Assembly: GCA_938017795.1 (NCBI GenBank) | Contig: CALIJZ010000007.1 | Span: forward strand, 1-60,236 | Direction of reading: 5' to 3' | Source of the DNA: an uncultured Bacteriovoracaceae bacterium | GTDB taxonomy: Bacteria; Bdellovibrionota; Bacteriovoracia; Bacteriovoracales; Bacteriovoracaceae | DNA length: 60,236 nt | The notes under the pieces: generated by a model | Told to the model about the DNA's origin: nothing | Seen by the model: the letters and a program-made list of their open reading frames with translations, nothing else | Database searches by the model: none | In this document: in pieces, positions 20,501-29,124 of the stretch | Numbering within the stretch: position 1 is the stretch's first letter | How the letters are laid out: each line of letters starts with the position of its first letter | Translations under genes and position numbers: made by a program

Positions 20501-20764
20501 TATATTCAAGATCATACTGGCTTTGAAGTAAAAGTTGTTCCCAAAATTGGAAGTGCTGAATATAATTTAGAAAATTATATCCTAGATGGAAAACTTGATG
20601 CAATTATTAATACTCTCTCCAAAGGAAAGAAATCTAATACTGATGGTTTTTATTTAAGAAGAGCAGCCATGGAGAGAAAAGTTCCCTGTTTTACTTCGAT
20701 TGATACAGCCAAAGTATTTGTTGATGTTATTGAATATAGAAAGAAACAAGAGATGAGTGTGTGA
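17594..20764 (+). CDS. carB: Carbamoyl-phosphate synthase large subunit
   Basis: 1056 residues, normal for the duplicated ATP-grasp enzyme. Each half begins with a matching motif (GSGPIIIGQAAEFDYSGSQ near 11, GSGPIRIGQGIEFDYS near 552) and has its ATP-grasp signature (RPAYTLGGAGGG and RPSFVLGGQFME) and the VEVNPR-type metal site. The C-terminal allosteric domain (from ~930) is present, so UMP/ornithine-type control is possible. The start is a TTG directly after the carA stop with no gap, as seen when two subunits are translated in series. Its TGA overlaps the GTG start of pyrF by 4 bases. Confidence 0.98.
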   Translation: MKEYKKVLVIGSGPIIIGQAAEFDYSGSQCLQVLKELGIKSVLINSNPATIMTDETMADVVYLEPITDEFVKKIVIKERPDAVLSSFGGQTALNISKSLAESGFFDKYNVDVLGSNLETIKTAEDRFLFREKMMMMGIAVPEGQIVSTMEKGKAVLKEYGLPLIIRPAYTLGGAGGGLVSTEEEFFEILSKGLHLSSITQCLVEKSIAGYKEVEYEVIRDRDDNTVIICNMENIDPVGVHTGDSIVIAPSQTLSDTDYQNLRDLSLNVVRALKIEGACNVQLALDPHSKDCIIIEVNPRVSRSSALASKATGYPIAKISTFIALGQCLDEIINPITGKTYASFEPSIDYIVSKIPRWPFDKFQTANRKLGSQMKSTGEVMALGRTFEESFLKAVRSLELKYDHLQDPYFTGWNKEELLDFIAKQNDRRIFAVTEFLRIGGDLEVIYKNTMIDRFFLNKILKIIRIEQRLATEELDENFLYFVKSMGFTNTAIERFSKIPLKEIENKLKTFNIAPVVKLVDSCAAEFPAVTPYFYQTYEQYDEFEEEIEKKIAIIGSGPIRIGQGIEFDYSCVHSLLACRKRGFKTIMINNNPETCSTDFSMSDRLYFEPLYGEDVLNILHREKPEGVIVQFGGQTSINLAQEIHDAGFKILGTTIENISKSEDRKQFEKLLDDQSINRPIALTLSSRDELDQVLPQLVFPVMVRPSFVLGGQFMEIIHEEDDLKQYLKQDILINKDAPLLLDQYIEGLEIEVDGISDGEHVCIPGIMEHIERAGVHSGDSMAVYPPVRLFDEVKEAVIEMTTKLARALSIKGIFNIQYMYKKGKVYVIEVNPRASRTVPFLSKMTGIQMAQAATDLMLGANFHDIGLTDGLFKTPDFFSVKVPVFSFDKLIGVEPALGPEMKSTGEVIGRDKSLSLALYKGLLAAGIELPHYGNVLFTLSDRDKGECLDLIKKFKSLGFLLHATEGTAKYIQDHTGFEVKVVPKIGSAEYNLENYILDGKLDAIINTLSKGKKSNTDGFYLRRAAMERKVPCFTSIDTAKVFVDVIEYRKKQEMSV

Positions 20765-21429
20765 TCGATAAAACAATTGTTGCTCTAGATTTACCTGATT
20801 TAAATACGACAAAAGTTTTTATTGAAAGAGTGAATTCAAATATAAGCTTTGTTAAAGTTGGGATGGAACTTTTTTACTCTGAAGGTCATAAGATAATAGA
20901 GTATCTTAAAGAAAAAAATTATAAAATATTTTTAGATCTAAAGCTCCATGATATCCCCACAACAGTTGCTAAAAGCTTGAAAGTTATAGATCAGCTAGAA
21001 GTTGAAATGGTGAATGTTCATGTTCTGGGCGGTGAAGAGATGTTAAAAAAAGCAAAAGAATCTTTGAAAAATACCGCTTTATTAGGTGTTACAATTTTAA
21101 CAAGTCATGATCAAAAAAGTCTTAATAATTTATCTCTCAATAGAGATTTGAACTCATTAGTTAATGACTATCATCGTCTTGCTTATGATTCTGGTTTGTC
21201 GGGTATTGTATGTTCAGCACAAGATTTAGAATATCTTAATAAGAAGAAGGACTTCTTATATGTCACACCTGGAATTAGACTCGAAAATCAACATGACGAT
21301 CAAAAACGAGTGGTAAAACCTAAACAGGCTTTTGCTATGGGAGCAACTCATATTGTTATGGGAAGAGAGATTACAAAGTCTAACGACCCTTTAAGATTTC
21401 TTGATAAGCTTAGGGAGCATTATGATTGA
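20761..21429 (+). CDS. pyrF: Orotidine 5'-phosphate decarboxylase
   Basis: Decarboxylates OMP to UMP, the last step of the pathway. 222 residues of the short bacterial group I type. The catalytic Lys/Asp array is in DLKLHDIPTTV near 61-71; VTPGIR and GRxI-like GREITKS near the C-terminus bind the phosphate. The start is a GTG that overlaps the carB stop by 4 bases. The 3' end overlaps pyrE by 8 bases. Confidence 0.96.
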   Translation: MIDKTIVALDLPDLNTTKVFIERVNSNISFVKVGMELFYSEGHKIIEYLKEKNYKIFLDLKLHDIPTTVAKSLKVIDQLEVEMVNVHVLGGEEMLKKAKESLKNTALLGVTILTSHDQKSLNNLSLNRDLNSLVNDYHRLAYDSGLSGIVCSAQDLEYLNKKKDFLYVTPGIRLENQHDDQKRVVKPKQAFAMGATHIVMGREITKSNDPLRFLDKLREHYD

Positions 21430-22003
21430 GATAGCAAAACAATTATTTGAAATTAATGCTTTTAATATTTCACAAGAGGGCTACATGTGGGCCAGTGGTA
21501 TTAAATCACCTTTTTATTGTGATAATAGAAAAATTTTATCTCACCCTCAATTATGGAAAAAAGTAATAAAATCTTTTTGTGAAAAATTAGATGAGTATAA
21601 TTTTGATGCAATTGCAGGGGTTGCAACTGCTGGCATCCCCCATGCCAGTGCTATTGCTTATGAAATGAAAAGACCTCTTATTTATATTCGATCTCAAGCT
21701 AAAGATCATGGAAGAAAAAATCAGATAGAAGGAGACACCGCAAATATTAAGTCTGTAGTTGTTATAGAAGATTTGTTCTCTACTGGAGGCAGTGCTCTAA
21801 ATGCAGTCAAGGCGCTTGAGTCACAAAACATTGATGTCAGATCTATTGGATCTATTTTTAGTTATGATTTAAGAAAATTAAAAGATAATTTTAAAAATTA
21901 CGAATATTTTAGTTTGTTAAAAGTTGATGACATGATTTCAGTTTCTAAACTTAATCAAGAAAATTCAAAAGTTGTTGATGATTTTTTGAGAGAGCATCGA
22001 TAA
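21422..22003 (+). CDS. pyrE: Orotate phosphoribosyltransferase
   Basis: Transfers phosphoribosyl from PRPP to orotate to give OMP. The ATG at 21422 is chosen because AGGGAG lies 4-5 bases in front of it and because the resulting 193-residue protein starts like the family; a TTG at 21401 would add seven residues without support. The PRPP-binding motif VVIEDLFSTGGSALNAV is intact, as is the SGIKSPFYCDNR motif near 22-33. It overlaps pyrF by 8 bases, and its stop is directly followed by the GTG of pyrD. Confidence 0.95.
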   Translation: MIEIAKQLFEINAFNISQEGYMWASGIKSPFYCDNRKILSHPQLWKKVIKSFCEKLDEYNFDAIAGVATAGIPHASAIAYEMKRPLIYIRSQAKDHGRKNQIEGDTANIKSVVVIEDLFSTGGSALNAVKALESQNIDVRSIGSIFSYDLRKLKDNFKNYEYFSLLKVDDMISVSKLNQENSKVVDDFLREHR

Positions 22004-22975
22004 GTGTACGGGCTTTTAAAAAATGTTTTATTTACTCTTGACCCTGAGGTGGCCCACGATTTGACTCTTCATCAATTTTCTAAGAATCCATATTATTTAA
22101 GGAAGTTGTTTAAAGGGATTGATCCAGCAAAAATGATTGAAGTTAAAACTCATAATATGACTTGGCGTAACAGGTTAGGGCTAGCTGCCGGTTTTGATAA
22201 AAATGGGATTGCTTTAGATTTTTTAAATCATTTAGGCTTTGGTGCCATCGAAATAGGAACAGTAACCTTGAAAGAGCAAATAGGAAATGATAGGCCTAGA
22301 ATGTGGCGTCATAGCAAGGAGCTCTCCTTGAGAAATGCATTAGGATTTCCATGTAAAGGTGCAAGTTATGTTAAAAAAAATACTCAGACTTACAATGGAG
22401 AGGCGACTCTTGGAATAAATATTGGAAAAAATAAAGACACTTCCTTAAATGATTGTCCTGGAGAATATAGTCAATTAGTCAAAATATTTGAAGAGGACGC
22501 AGGGTATTTAGTAATTAATATTTCAAGCCCCAATACAAAAAACTTAAGAAAACTCCAAGACCAAGTTTTTCTAAAAGAGATATTAGATGAAGTGAATAAG
22601 CAACGTAGTTTAGGCATTCCAATATATATTAAGATTTCACCAGATGAAGACTGGAGTGATTCAGATACTTTTGTAAGATTTTTGATTGATAATAATATCC
22701 AAGGACTGGTGTGTACCAATACAACCATTTGCAAAAAATTGGGAACTGGAGGAGTTTCAGGTAATTATTTGAAAAATATTGCTCGAAAAACTCAAAAATC
22801 ATTTTTAAAGAGTTCATCAGACTTTCCGGACTTTGATATTATAGCCGCTGGAGGAATCAACTCTAGAGAAGATATTAATGACTTGAATAGCGCGGGGTGT
22901 AATTTCTTTCAGCTATATACTGCACTCGTCTATAAAGGACCCTCCATATTAGATCTAGCGTTAAAAAAAGGATAA
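22004..22975 (+). CDS. pyrD: Dihydroorotate dehydrogenase, class 2 (quinone-linked)
   Basis: Oxidises dihydroorotate to orotate and passes electrons via FMN to membrane quinone. 323 residues; the N-terminal helical extension (YGLLKNVLFTLDPEVAHDL) and a Ser rather than Cys at the active base in NISSPNTKNLR are hallmarks of class 2. LAAGFDKNG near 62-70, GFGAIEIGTV and AAGGI for FMN binding are present. The GTG start lies immediately after the pyrE stop. It is the last gene of the purB-pyr run; the 91 bases after it show no clear terminator. Confidence 0.96.
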   Translation: MYGLLKNVLFTLDPEVAHDLTLHQFSKNPYYLRKLFKGIDPAKMIEVKTHNMTWRNRLGLAAGFDKNGIALDFLNHLGFGAIEIGTVTLKEQIGNDRPRMWRHSKELSLRNALGFPCKGASYVKKNTQTYNGEATLGINIGKNKDTSLNDCPGEYSQLVKIFEEDAGYLVINISSPNTKNLRKLQDQVFLKEILDEVNKQRSLGIPIYIKISPDEDWSDSDTFVRFLIDNNIQGLVCTNTTICKKLGTGGVSGNYLKNIARKTQKSFLKSSSDFPDFDIIAAGGINSREDINDLNSAGCNFFQLYTALVYKGPSILDLALKKG

Positions 22976-23066
22976 TTTTAAATATTTCTTATTGTTTCTT
23001 ACATCTAATTTACATTAAGCTGCCACGACACTAATTTGTTAGCTATTAATCAAACAGGAATATTTT

Positions 23067-23966
23067 ATGAAAATCTTTCAACTTATTATAATTCTACTTT
23101 TTAGCTCTTTAGATCTTTACGCTGAGATTATTGAAGGCAAGATTGTTGCTAAGGGGGATTATGAAAGTGTCGTGAAGTTAGATATTAATGATAAAGCTTC
23201 ATGTACGGGAACTTTATTATCTTCTTCGTCAGTCTTAACGGCTGCTCATTGTGTTATAAGTTTTGGATTAAATGAAAAGACAAGGCTTCCGGAAGTTTCT
23301 AAGAACAAAATTTCCATTAAAGTCAGCCTGGGAGATGGGAATATTTTAATCGACGTTAAAGAGAAAAATATTCATGTTAATCCTGAAGTTTATGCTGTTG
23401 ATAAACAATCGATGCAGTTTGGTTTAAACTTGCTGGCCGATATTGCTATAATTACCTTCAAAGAAAATAAAAGATTAGAAAATATAGATTTTCCTGCAAT
23501 TAGAATTTCTGACTTCCCAATTAGTATGGAAAATGAAGAAAACATTAATGATGATACCTTAATTAGTGACATTGAGTTTATAAAATATACAGCTGTTGGA
23601 TATGGATATAAGGATTATTTACTAGATCCTGAAGACACTGAAAGTAAAAGATTTGGAACAATTAAGTTATCGCCAATACATTATTTATCAAATCATCAAA
23701 TTGGTTTACAGAGTATGCCCGTGAATTATTTTGAAATGAAAGAAGGGGATGATTCTGTACAAGTAGCCAGTGGCGACTCTGGTGGTCCGTTGTTTAATGA
23801 GTCTCAAGACTTAATTGGAGTAACATCTAGCACATATAAAAACTTTGTAATGGAAGAAAAAATAGCAATAGTTCAGTCTCAATTTGCAGCTTTATATCAA
23901 CCCCAAAACTCAATTTTTCTTAAATCTTTAGTTTCTCAAAAAGATGTAAAAATGGTTTTGAAGTAG
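23067..23966 (+). CDS. Trypsin-like serine protease (S1), secreted
   Basis: A 299-residue protein with a Sec signal (cut probably after DLYA). The chymotrypsin-fold triad is complete: His61 in TAAHC, Asp125 in ADIAII, and Ser238 in SGDSGGPL. Asp237-Ser238-Gly is canonical. Only the Cys pair around the His loop (C46, C62) is present. AGGA precedes the ATG. Substrate preference cannot be read with certainty. It is exported, so it acts in the periplasm or outside. It stands alone on its strand after pyrD and has its own leader. Confidence 0.92.
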   Translation: MKIFQLIIILLFSSLDLYAEIIEGKIVAKGDYESVVKLDINDKASCTGTLLSSSSVLTAAHCVISFGLNEKTRLPEVSKNKISIKVSLGDGNILIDVKEKNIHVNPEVYAVDKQSMQFGLNLLADIAIITFKENKRLENIDFPAIRISDFPISMENEENINDDTLISDIEFIKYTAVGYGYKDYLLDPEDTESKRFGTIKLSPIHYLSNHQIGLQSMPVNYFEMKEGDDSVQVASGDSGGPLFNESQDLIGVTSSTYKNFVMEEKIAIVQSQFAALYQPQNSIFLKSLVSQKDVKMVLK

Positions 23967-23982
23967 AATACACAAGATCTGA

Positions 23983-24003
23983 GGTGTTTAAAGTTTAAAC
24001 ACC
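23983..24003. repeat. Perfect 21-base palindrome between two exported-protein genes
   Basis: Arms GGTGTTTAAA and TTTAAACACC are exact reverse complements around a single G. It begins 17 bases after the protease stop and ends 55 bases before the next start. As RNA it can fold into an 8-bp stem with a 5-base loop, but no T-run follows, so it is a poor intrinsic terminator. An operator for a dimeric regulator or a processing/stability hairpin is possible. Confidence 0.6.
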
Positions 24004-24058
24004 CTATAAATAGTATAGAAAAGCCTAGATCACCTTTTAAAACTTGTAGAATTAATTG

Positions 24059-24970
24059 ATGAAGTACTTTTTACTTTTATTAATTTTTTTAAGCTGTGGA
24101 AGACATACTTCTAGTCTTGCTCCACCTCCTGGTGAGAATATTGGTGTTGCTCAAGATCCTGAAGTTGTACCAAGAACAATTGAAGAAATTGAAGATGAAT
24201 ATGACCCTGCAACTAACTTAAATTTAGTCATTGCTGTTCCAGAAAACCTTCCTGAGGGCTTTATTGACTATTCAAACAACTGTGAAGAAGCTAATGGAGA
24301 AAAGGAATTTAGATATTATACCAAGAAGATTCAAGACCTTGGAGGAAAAAGTGTTAACCCATTTGCAAATAAGGCATATACTGAGGATTTATTAGGTTTT
24401 GATAAATACTTAGATGATAGCGGCATTAAACATTTCAGTGCTAAGGAAGTGGCACAATCTGGAAGAACTTCAATATTAAAACAATGTAAGATAGAAAATC
24501 TCCTGCCGCCTAAAGCATGTTGGGTTAGGTCCACTGTATTATTATTAATGGCTGAAAAAATACGAGCTCATCTAGGTAGACCTTTGTCAGTGACAAGCCA
24601 TTTTAGGAGTAGTTGCTATAACAAAGGCCTATATAAAGCGTTAGACAAAGAAGAAGTTAATAGTGACCATTTATTAGCAAGAGCTATTGATTTGAGTGTT
24701 ACAGGCACTCAAGTTGAAAAAGTAGAAGTTAGGAAAAAAATTCAAACCTATCTTTGTGATGAGTTTTGGTTTGATAGATATTTTAATTCAATTTTTAGTT
24801 ATTATCCTTACGAATCAAATGTTTCCGCTGGCTTTGGAACAACTCAGATTCATCTAGGATTGGATTCACCAAAAGGCAAGAGATCTTGGTCTTATAATGG
24901 AGACAGTATTTTAAAGGATTCAGACTCTAGAAAATGTTTCTATGATGATAAAATTATTCTTCCTAACTAA
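24059..24970 (+). CDS. M15-type peptidase-like lipoprotein (D-Ala-D-Ala carboxypeptidase fold)
   Basis: 303 residues from the ATG; a TTG one codon earlier is also possible. The signal ends in FLSC (Cys13), so it is a predicted lipoprotein. A Pro-rich linker follows. The C-terminal half fits peptidase family M15: VTSHFRS near 178-184, SDHLLARAIDL with the zinc ligands His204 and Asp211, and a last ligand His265 in QIHLGLDS. Such enzymes trim peptidoglycan peptides; the Tyr/Trp-rich substrate loop precedes the last His. Probably attached to a membrane and facing the periplasm. It lies 55 bases after a perfect palindrome and before a thioredoxin-like gene. Confidence 0.82.
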   Translation: MKYFLLLLIFLSCGRHTSSLAPPPGENIGVAQDPEVVPRTIEEIEDEYDPATNLNLVIAVPENLPEGFIDYSNNCEEANGEKEFRYYTKKIQDLGGKSVNPFANKAYTEDLLGFDKYLDDSGIKHFSAKEVAQSGRTSILKQCKIENLLPPKACWVRSTVLLLMAEKIRAHLGRPLSVTSHFRSSCYNKGLYKALDKEEVNSDHLLARAIDLSVTGTQVEKVEVRKKIQTYLCDEFWFDRYFNSIFSYYPYESNVSAGFGTTQIHLGLDSPKGKRSWSYNGDSILKDSDSRKCFYDDKIILPN

Positions 24971-25057
24971 CTCTCTATATTGTCTGTTTTTTAATCAAAG
25001 ATTTGAAATTACTACATCGTAAATCAGTTATATATAAAACAGTGTTAAGCTAATCTC

Positions 25058-25924
25058 ATGAATATAATAAAATTTCTTATTTTTTTACTTTTAAGTTCTC
25101 ATGGATTCGGGAAAGATTTCTTTGGATCAACTGATCTCAATAATCCAATCTCTATTGCCTTAGAAAAGGGTATCCCAGTTCTTGTGAAATTTGAGATGAG
25201 TAGAGCATGTCCTCCTTGTACCGTACTAGATAATATTTTCAAGAAAAACATAGATGAAAGTAGAATGGCAGTAGCTTCGCTAGATTTATTCAACTTACGT
25301 AAAATAGAGATTAAAAGTACAAAAAATTGTTCTATTTATAATAAATTTGGACAAGTTGATACTGATGCTAACTTATACTCAAAATTTTATAATTGCTTAT
25401 ATAAAACAGTTGGGACCCCTGCATATTTTTTTCTTGACCCAAATGCAGACTCTGTCATTGGCCTAAATGGTAATAATCTTAAGAACTATAAATATCTAGA
25501 TATGGTTAAGGAAGTAGTAAATGATAGTTTTAATCAAAATGAAATGCAGTCAATGTTGGATGTAGTTGATCTTATTAAACAGATGTATGATCTAGATGAT
25601 TTGTCGAACAAAGTTAAGTTAGAAGATGTGTATTATAAGATGGAAAATCCGAGAGAGGGCAAGGTTGAAGTGAAAAAAAATATAACTTTAATTGATGCAC
25701 AAAATGAATTAAGAAATTTTGAATCCCGATTAAAAGATCAAGAAGCAAATCTGAAATTTAGAGAGTCGCAGATTTCTTTCTCAGAAAGACTTTTGAAAAA
25801 GAAAGAAGAAGCATATGAGAAAAATTTAAAATTATTAAATAAGAGAACTGATGAAGTTCTTGAAAGAGAAAACGAAGTAGATAAACTTAGACTTAAGTAT
25901 GAAAACGCCATGAAAAATGATTAA
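25058..25924 (+). CDS. Exported thioredoxin-fold protein with C-terminal coiled coil
   Basis: A 288-residue protein with a Sec signal (MNIIKFLIFLLLSSHGFG). Residues about 25-150 look like a thioredoxin-like domain with a CPPC redox motif at 51-54 and a cis-Pro-like TPAYFFLDP. Two further cysteines lie at about 90 (KNCSIY) and 115 (YNCLYK). From about 205 to 285 the sequence is a charged heptad-like helix typical of a coiled coil. This combination suggests a periplasmic thiol-disulfide protein that oligomerises or sits on a structural partner. Its stop overlaps the convergent purM stop by 4 bases. Confidence 0.78.
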   Translation: MNIIKFLIFLLLSSHGFGKDFFGSTDLNNPISIALEKGIPVLVKFEMSRACPPCTVLDNIFKKNIDESRMAVASLDLFNLRKIEIKSTKNCSIYNKFGQVDTDANLYSKFYNCLYKTVGTPAYFFLDPNADSVIGLNGNNLKNYKYLDMVKEVVNDSFNQNEMQSMLDVVDLIKQMYDLDDLSNKVKLEDVYYKMENPREGKVEVKKNITLIDAQNELRNFESRLKDQEANLKFRESQISFSERLLKKKEEAYEKNLKLLNKRTDEVLERENEVDKLRLKYENAMKND

Positions 25925-26841
25925 TCAACTCTACCTATCACAAGTGAATCCTCTGGGAGATAGTTTGAAAAATTTTTATCAATAATTAAAACATATCCAA
26001 TTCCCATATTGAAAGTTCTTTGCATTTCAAAATCATTTAGTTTACTTCTCCTTTGTATCTCTTCAAATAGGGATGTTCGAGGAAGCTTTTCAACTTTATA
26101 TTCAAAGTGAGGGTTGATTCTATTTATATTATCAAATCCACCTCCAGTAATGTGGGCCATCCCTTTGACCATTTGTGGCTGTTTTTGAATAAGTGGTAAG
26201 ATTTCGTGGGTATATATTTTAGTTGGGGTTAGACATTGTTTTAATAATTCAATTTCATTTTTATTAATCAACTTTCTAATTAGAGAAAAACCATTTGAGT
26301 GAGGACCGCTTGATGGAAGTCCGACGATTAAGTCACCTGACTTTACTGATGATCCATCAATAAGTCTGTGTTTTAATACTTCTCCAACACAAAAACCAGC
26401 AAGGTCGTATTCTTGTTGATCATACATCCCTGGCATTTCTGCAGTCTCTCCTCCTAAAAGGGCAATATTATTAGCCTCACATGCGTTTGCTATTCCTCGC
26501 ACTACTTCAGTATGAATTGATAAATCTAATTTTCCCGTAGCTAGATAATCTAAGAAAAATAAAGGTTTAGCTCCAACACATAATAAATCATTCACACACA
26601 TTGCTACCAGATCCTGTCCAATAGTATGATGTATTCCTAAGTCCAGAGCTAGTTTTAATTTTGTTCCTACACCATCAGTTGCAGCGGCTAAATATTTATG
26701 GCCTTGATCATAAAGAGCACAAAAACCACCTATGCCCGATTTAACATTTTTATTTAACGTTTTTTTAGAAAATGGTTTTATTCTATCAACGAATAAATCA
26801 CCTTTTTTAATATCTACACCAGCATCTTTATAAGTAATCAT
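25921..26841 (-). CDS. purM: Phosphoribosylformylglycinamidine cyclo-ligase (AIR synthetase)
   Basis: Closes the imidazole ring of FGAM using ATP to give AIR. 306 residues, about 40 fewer than usual; the shortening seems spread over the C-terminal domain. It keeps YKDAGVDIKKGD at the start, GIGGFCALYD, ATDGVGTKLKLA, MCVNDLLCVGAKPLFFLDY, GGETAEMPGMY, and GLPSSGPHSNGFSLIR. AGGAG precedes the ATG. It is the last gene of the purine operon, 9 bases after purH. Confidence 0.95.
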   Translation of the reverse strand: MITYKDAGVDIKKGDLFVDRIKPFSKKTLNKNVKSGIGGFCALYDQGHKYLAAATDGVGTKLKLALDLGIHHTIGQDLVAMCVNDLLCVGAKPLFFLDYLATGKLDLSIHTEVVRGIANACEANNIALLGGETAEMPGMYDQQEYDLAGFCVGEVLKHRLIDGSSVKSGDLIVGLPSSGPHSNGFSLIRKLINKNEIELLKQCLTPTKIYTHEILPLIQKQPQMVKGMAHITGGGFDNINRINPHFEYKVEKLPRTSLFEEIQRRSKLNDFEMQRTFNMGIGYVLIIDKNFSNYLPEDSLVIGRVD

Positions 26842-26850
26842 TTCTATCTC

Positions 26851-28383
26851 CTAATGATTAAAATGTCTCATTCCTGTGAATTTCATTCCAATTTCTAAAT
26901 CGTTACAAGTATCGATAACCATTTGATCATTCTTACTGCCTCCTGGCTGAATAATATTTTCTATGTCTATTTCTGTACATAATTTAACAATATCATCAAA
27001 TGGAAAAAACGCATCAGATATTAATATACTACAATCGATACCTTGAGTGTGTTCAGGGTTTTTCTTGTACTCATAATGCTTTTTTGCAGCAAGTGCAAAG
27101 CTATCTAATCTATTTGGCTGAGCACAACCAGCTCCTGAAACCCATAGAGTTGATTGAGATCTTGATACTATATTTACAGCATTGCTCTTAAGATACTTAC
27201 AAGTTATCACGCCAAACTTACCTAATGTGTTTTCTTCAAAGTTCTGGTTTGTAACAGTTTTTAAATCATCACAATAGCTTAAGTCTGTTTCTTGAATGAT
27301 ATCCAAACCAGTTAATTCTCGTATAGATTTCTTTTTTAGATTTTTATATGGGCTTACTTGATAGAGACGAATGTTTTTCTTTTGAGTTAAGATCTCTAAA
27401 GCCTGTTTTGAAAAACTAGGTGCAATAATAATTTCAATGAATTTACTATTTATAAAACCTGCTGCTGCTTCACCGATTTCAGTATTGGTTGAAACAATAC
27501 TACCAAAAGCACTAATAGGATCACAACTCCACGCTTTTTTCAAAGTTTGCTCCAGTGTTTCAGAGTCTGACGTTGCTACTCCACAAGGTGCTCCATGTTT
27601 ATAGATTGATACGTGTTTTAAACCCGGGAGAACTATATTCAATTCTGAAATTAGGTTTAACGAATTTTCCATATCTAAAAAGTTATTATAACTGAATTCT
27701 TTTCCATTAAGCTTTACACCTGATAAGAGAGAAGGATTGGAGTGATTAGGAATATAACTAGCTTTTTGATGCGGATTTTCTCCGTATCTTAAACTGAAGT
27801 TTTGTGTTGAAAATGTTGAAGCAATCAACCTGTCATATCGATAAGTGTGTGTGAAAATTTTCAAAGCCATTTCTTTTCTAAAATCAACAGTAGTACAACC
27901 ACGGTTTTGTTCTAATTGCTTAATCAAGAGATGATAATCTTCTAGGTGAGTAATAGCACAGGTATGTTTATAGTTCTTTGCTGCTGATCTTAGGAGTGTA
28001 GGTCCGCCAATGTCTATTGATTCAATAAGTTTATCCAAATCATTAGTTTCTTCCATTTTTTTTTCAAAATCATAAAGATTACATATGACCAAATCAATAG
28101 CACTAAGGTTTTCTTTAGCCATGTCATTAATGTGCGAAGTATTTTCTCTGTCAAATAAAATTCCAGCACTGACTTGGTAGCTTAGTGTTTTAACTCGTCC
28201 AGAAAGTATTTCAGGATTCTTGGTGAATTTTTCTATTGGAGTGACATTGAAACCATGGTCTTGAAGGTATTTTGCCGTACCTCCACTTGAGATAATTTCT
28301 ATATTAAAGTTTACTAAGGTTTTAGTTAGCTTTTCAAGGTTAGTTTTATCTGAAACTGAAATAAGACATCTTTTTATTTTCAT
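26851..28383 (-). CDS. purH: Bifunctional AICAR transformylase / IMP cyclohydrolase
   Basis: Carries out the last two steps to IMP. 510 residues, normal. The N-terminal IMP cyclohydrolase domain (1 to ~195) starts with SVSDKTNLEKL and has SSGGTAKYLQDHG; the AICAR transformylase part contains LRYGENPHQKASY and the catalytic KH pair (K262-H263 in KHGAPCG), plus a late SDAFFPFDD motif. Start is 3 bases after the purQ stop, so it is coupled in the operon. Confidence 0.97.
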   Translation of the reverse strand: MKIKRCLISVSDKTNLEKLTKTLVNFNIEIISSGGTAKYLQDHGFNVTPIEKFTKNPEILSGRVKTLSYQVSAGILFDRENTSHINDMAKENLSAIDLVICNLYDFEKKMEETNDLDKLIESIDIGGPTLLRSAAKNYKHTCAITHLEDYHLLIKQLEQNRGCTTVDFRKEMALKIFTHTYRYDRLIASTFSTQNFSLRYGENPHQKASYIPNHSNPSLLSGVKLNGKEFSYNNFLDMENSLNLISELNIVLPGLKHVSIYKHGAPCGVATSDSETLEQTLKKAWSCDPISAFGSIVSTNTEIGEAAAGFINSKFIEIIIAPSFSKQALEILTQKKNIRLYQVSPYKNLKKKSIRELTGLDIIQETDLSYCDDLKTVTNQNFEENTLGKFGVITCKYLKSNAVNIVSRSQSTLWVSGAGCAQPNRLDSFALAAKKHYEYKKNPEHTQGIDCSILISDAFFPFDDIVKLCTEIDIENIIQPGGSKNDQMVIDTCNDLEIGMKFTGMRHFNH

Positions 28384-28386
28384 AAT

Positions 28387-29124
28387 TTAATCCTTAGAGA
28401 GCACATATTGTTTTGCATTTTTAAATAATTTTAGAGCTTGAGTAGTTTCGAAATTAAAAATCGAATTTGTAGGATCTAGCATTTTATACAGGCCTGCTTC
28501 CGGGTGAGGCATAAGCCCCAAGGTTGTCCCATATTTGCATGTAAGACCTGCTATGTTTTCATATGATCCATTAATATCTCTAGTATAAAATAGTGCAGCC
28601 TTTTTTGAAGTATTACTATCTGTCTTTTTAGAGAATGAAACTTTACCTTCTCCGTGCCGAATTGGAAGTCTAAGATTTTCTATCCCTTTGGTCCATATGC
28701 ATTCAGACTGAGCGTTTATTTTTAAATCAACCCAGAAATTTTGGAATTTTCCAGATACATTTTCATCAAGTGAAACAGATTGGGTCTCACTATTATCAAA
28801 AACACCTAAGTAAGTCAGAGCTTGGAACCCATTACAAATCCCAATGATAGGCTTTTTTGAGTAATGAAATTCATCAAATTCTTCTTTTAGATATTGTTGA
28901 ATTTTTAACGCTAAAATCTTACCACTTTTTATCTCGTCACCAAAGCTAAAACCTCCTGGTAGACAAAGTATATGATAGTTTGAAAGTTTTACAGAACCCT
29001 GGATGAGTTCTTGTATATGAATAATCTCAGCACTAATACCAGCTAGAATAAAAGCATGCTTACTTTCAAGTTCACAATTTATTCCATCACCACTTAAAAT
29101 AATTGCTTTAACTTTAGAACTCAT
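28387..29124 (-). CDS. purQ: FGAM synthase glutaminase subunit
   Basis: Supplies ammonia from glutamine to PurL. The ATG at 29124 is chosen because GGAG lies 8 bases in front of it and the protein then begins MSSKVKAIILSGDGIN; a TTG at 29148 would add eight unsupported residues. This gives 245 residues. Class I amidotransferase motifs are present: LPGGFSFGDEI, the Cys nucleophile in GICNGFQAL, and the His-Glu pair in MPHPEAGL. It overlaps the 3' end of purL by 11 bases. Confidence 0.95.
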   Translation of the reverse strand: MSSKVKAIILSGDGINCELESKHAFILAGISAEIIHIQELIQGSVKLSNYHILCLPGGFSFGDEIKSGKILALKIQQYLKEEFDEFHYSKKPIIGICNGFQALTYLGVFDNSETQSVSLDENVSGKFQNFWVDLKINAQSECIWTKGIENLRLPIRHGEGKVSFSKKTDSNTSKKAALFYTRDINGSYENIAGLTCKYGTTLGLMPHPEAGLYKMLDPTNSIFNFETTQALKLFKNAKQYVLSKD

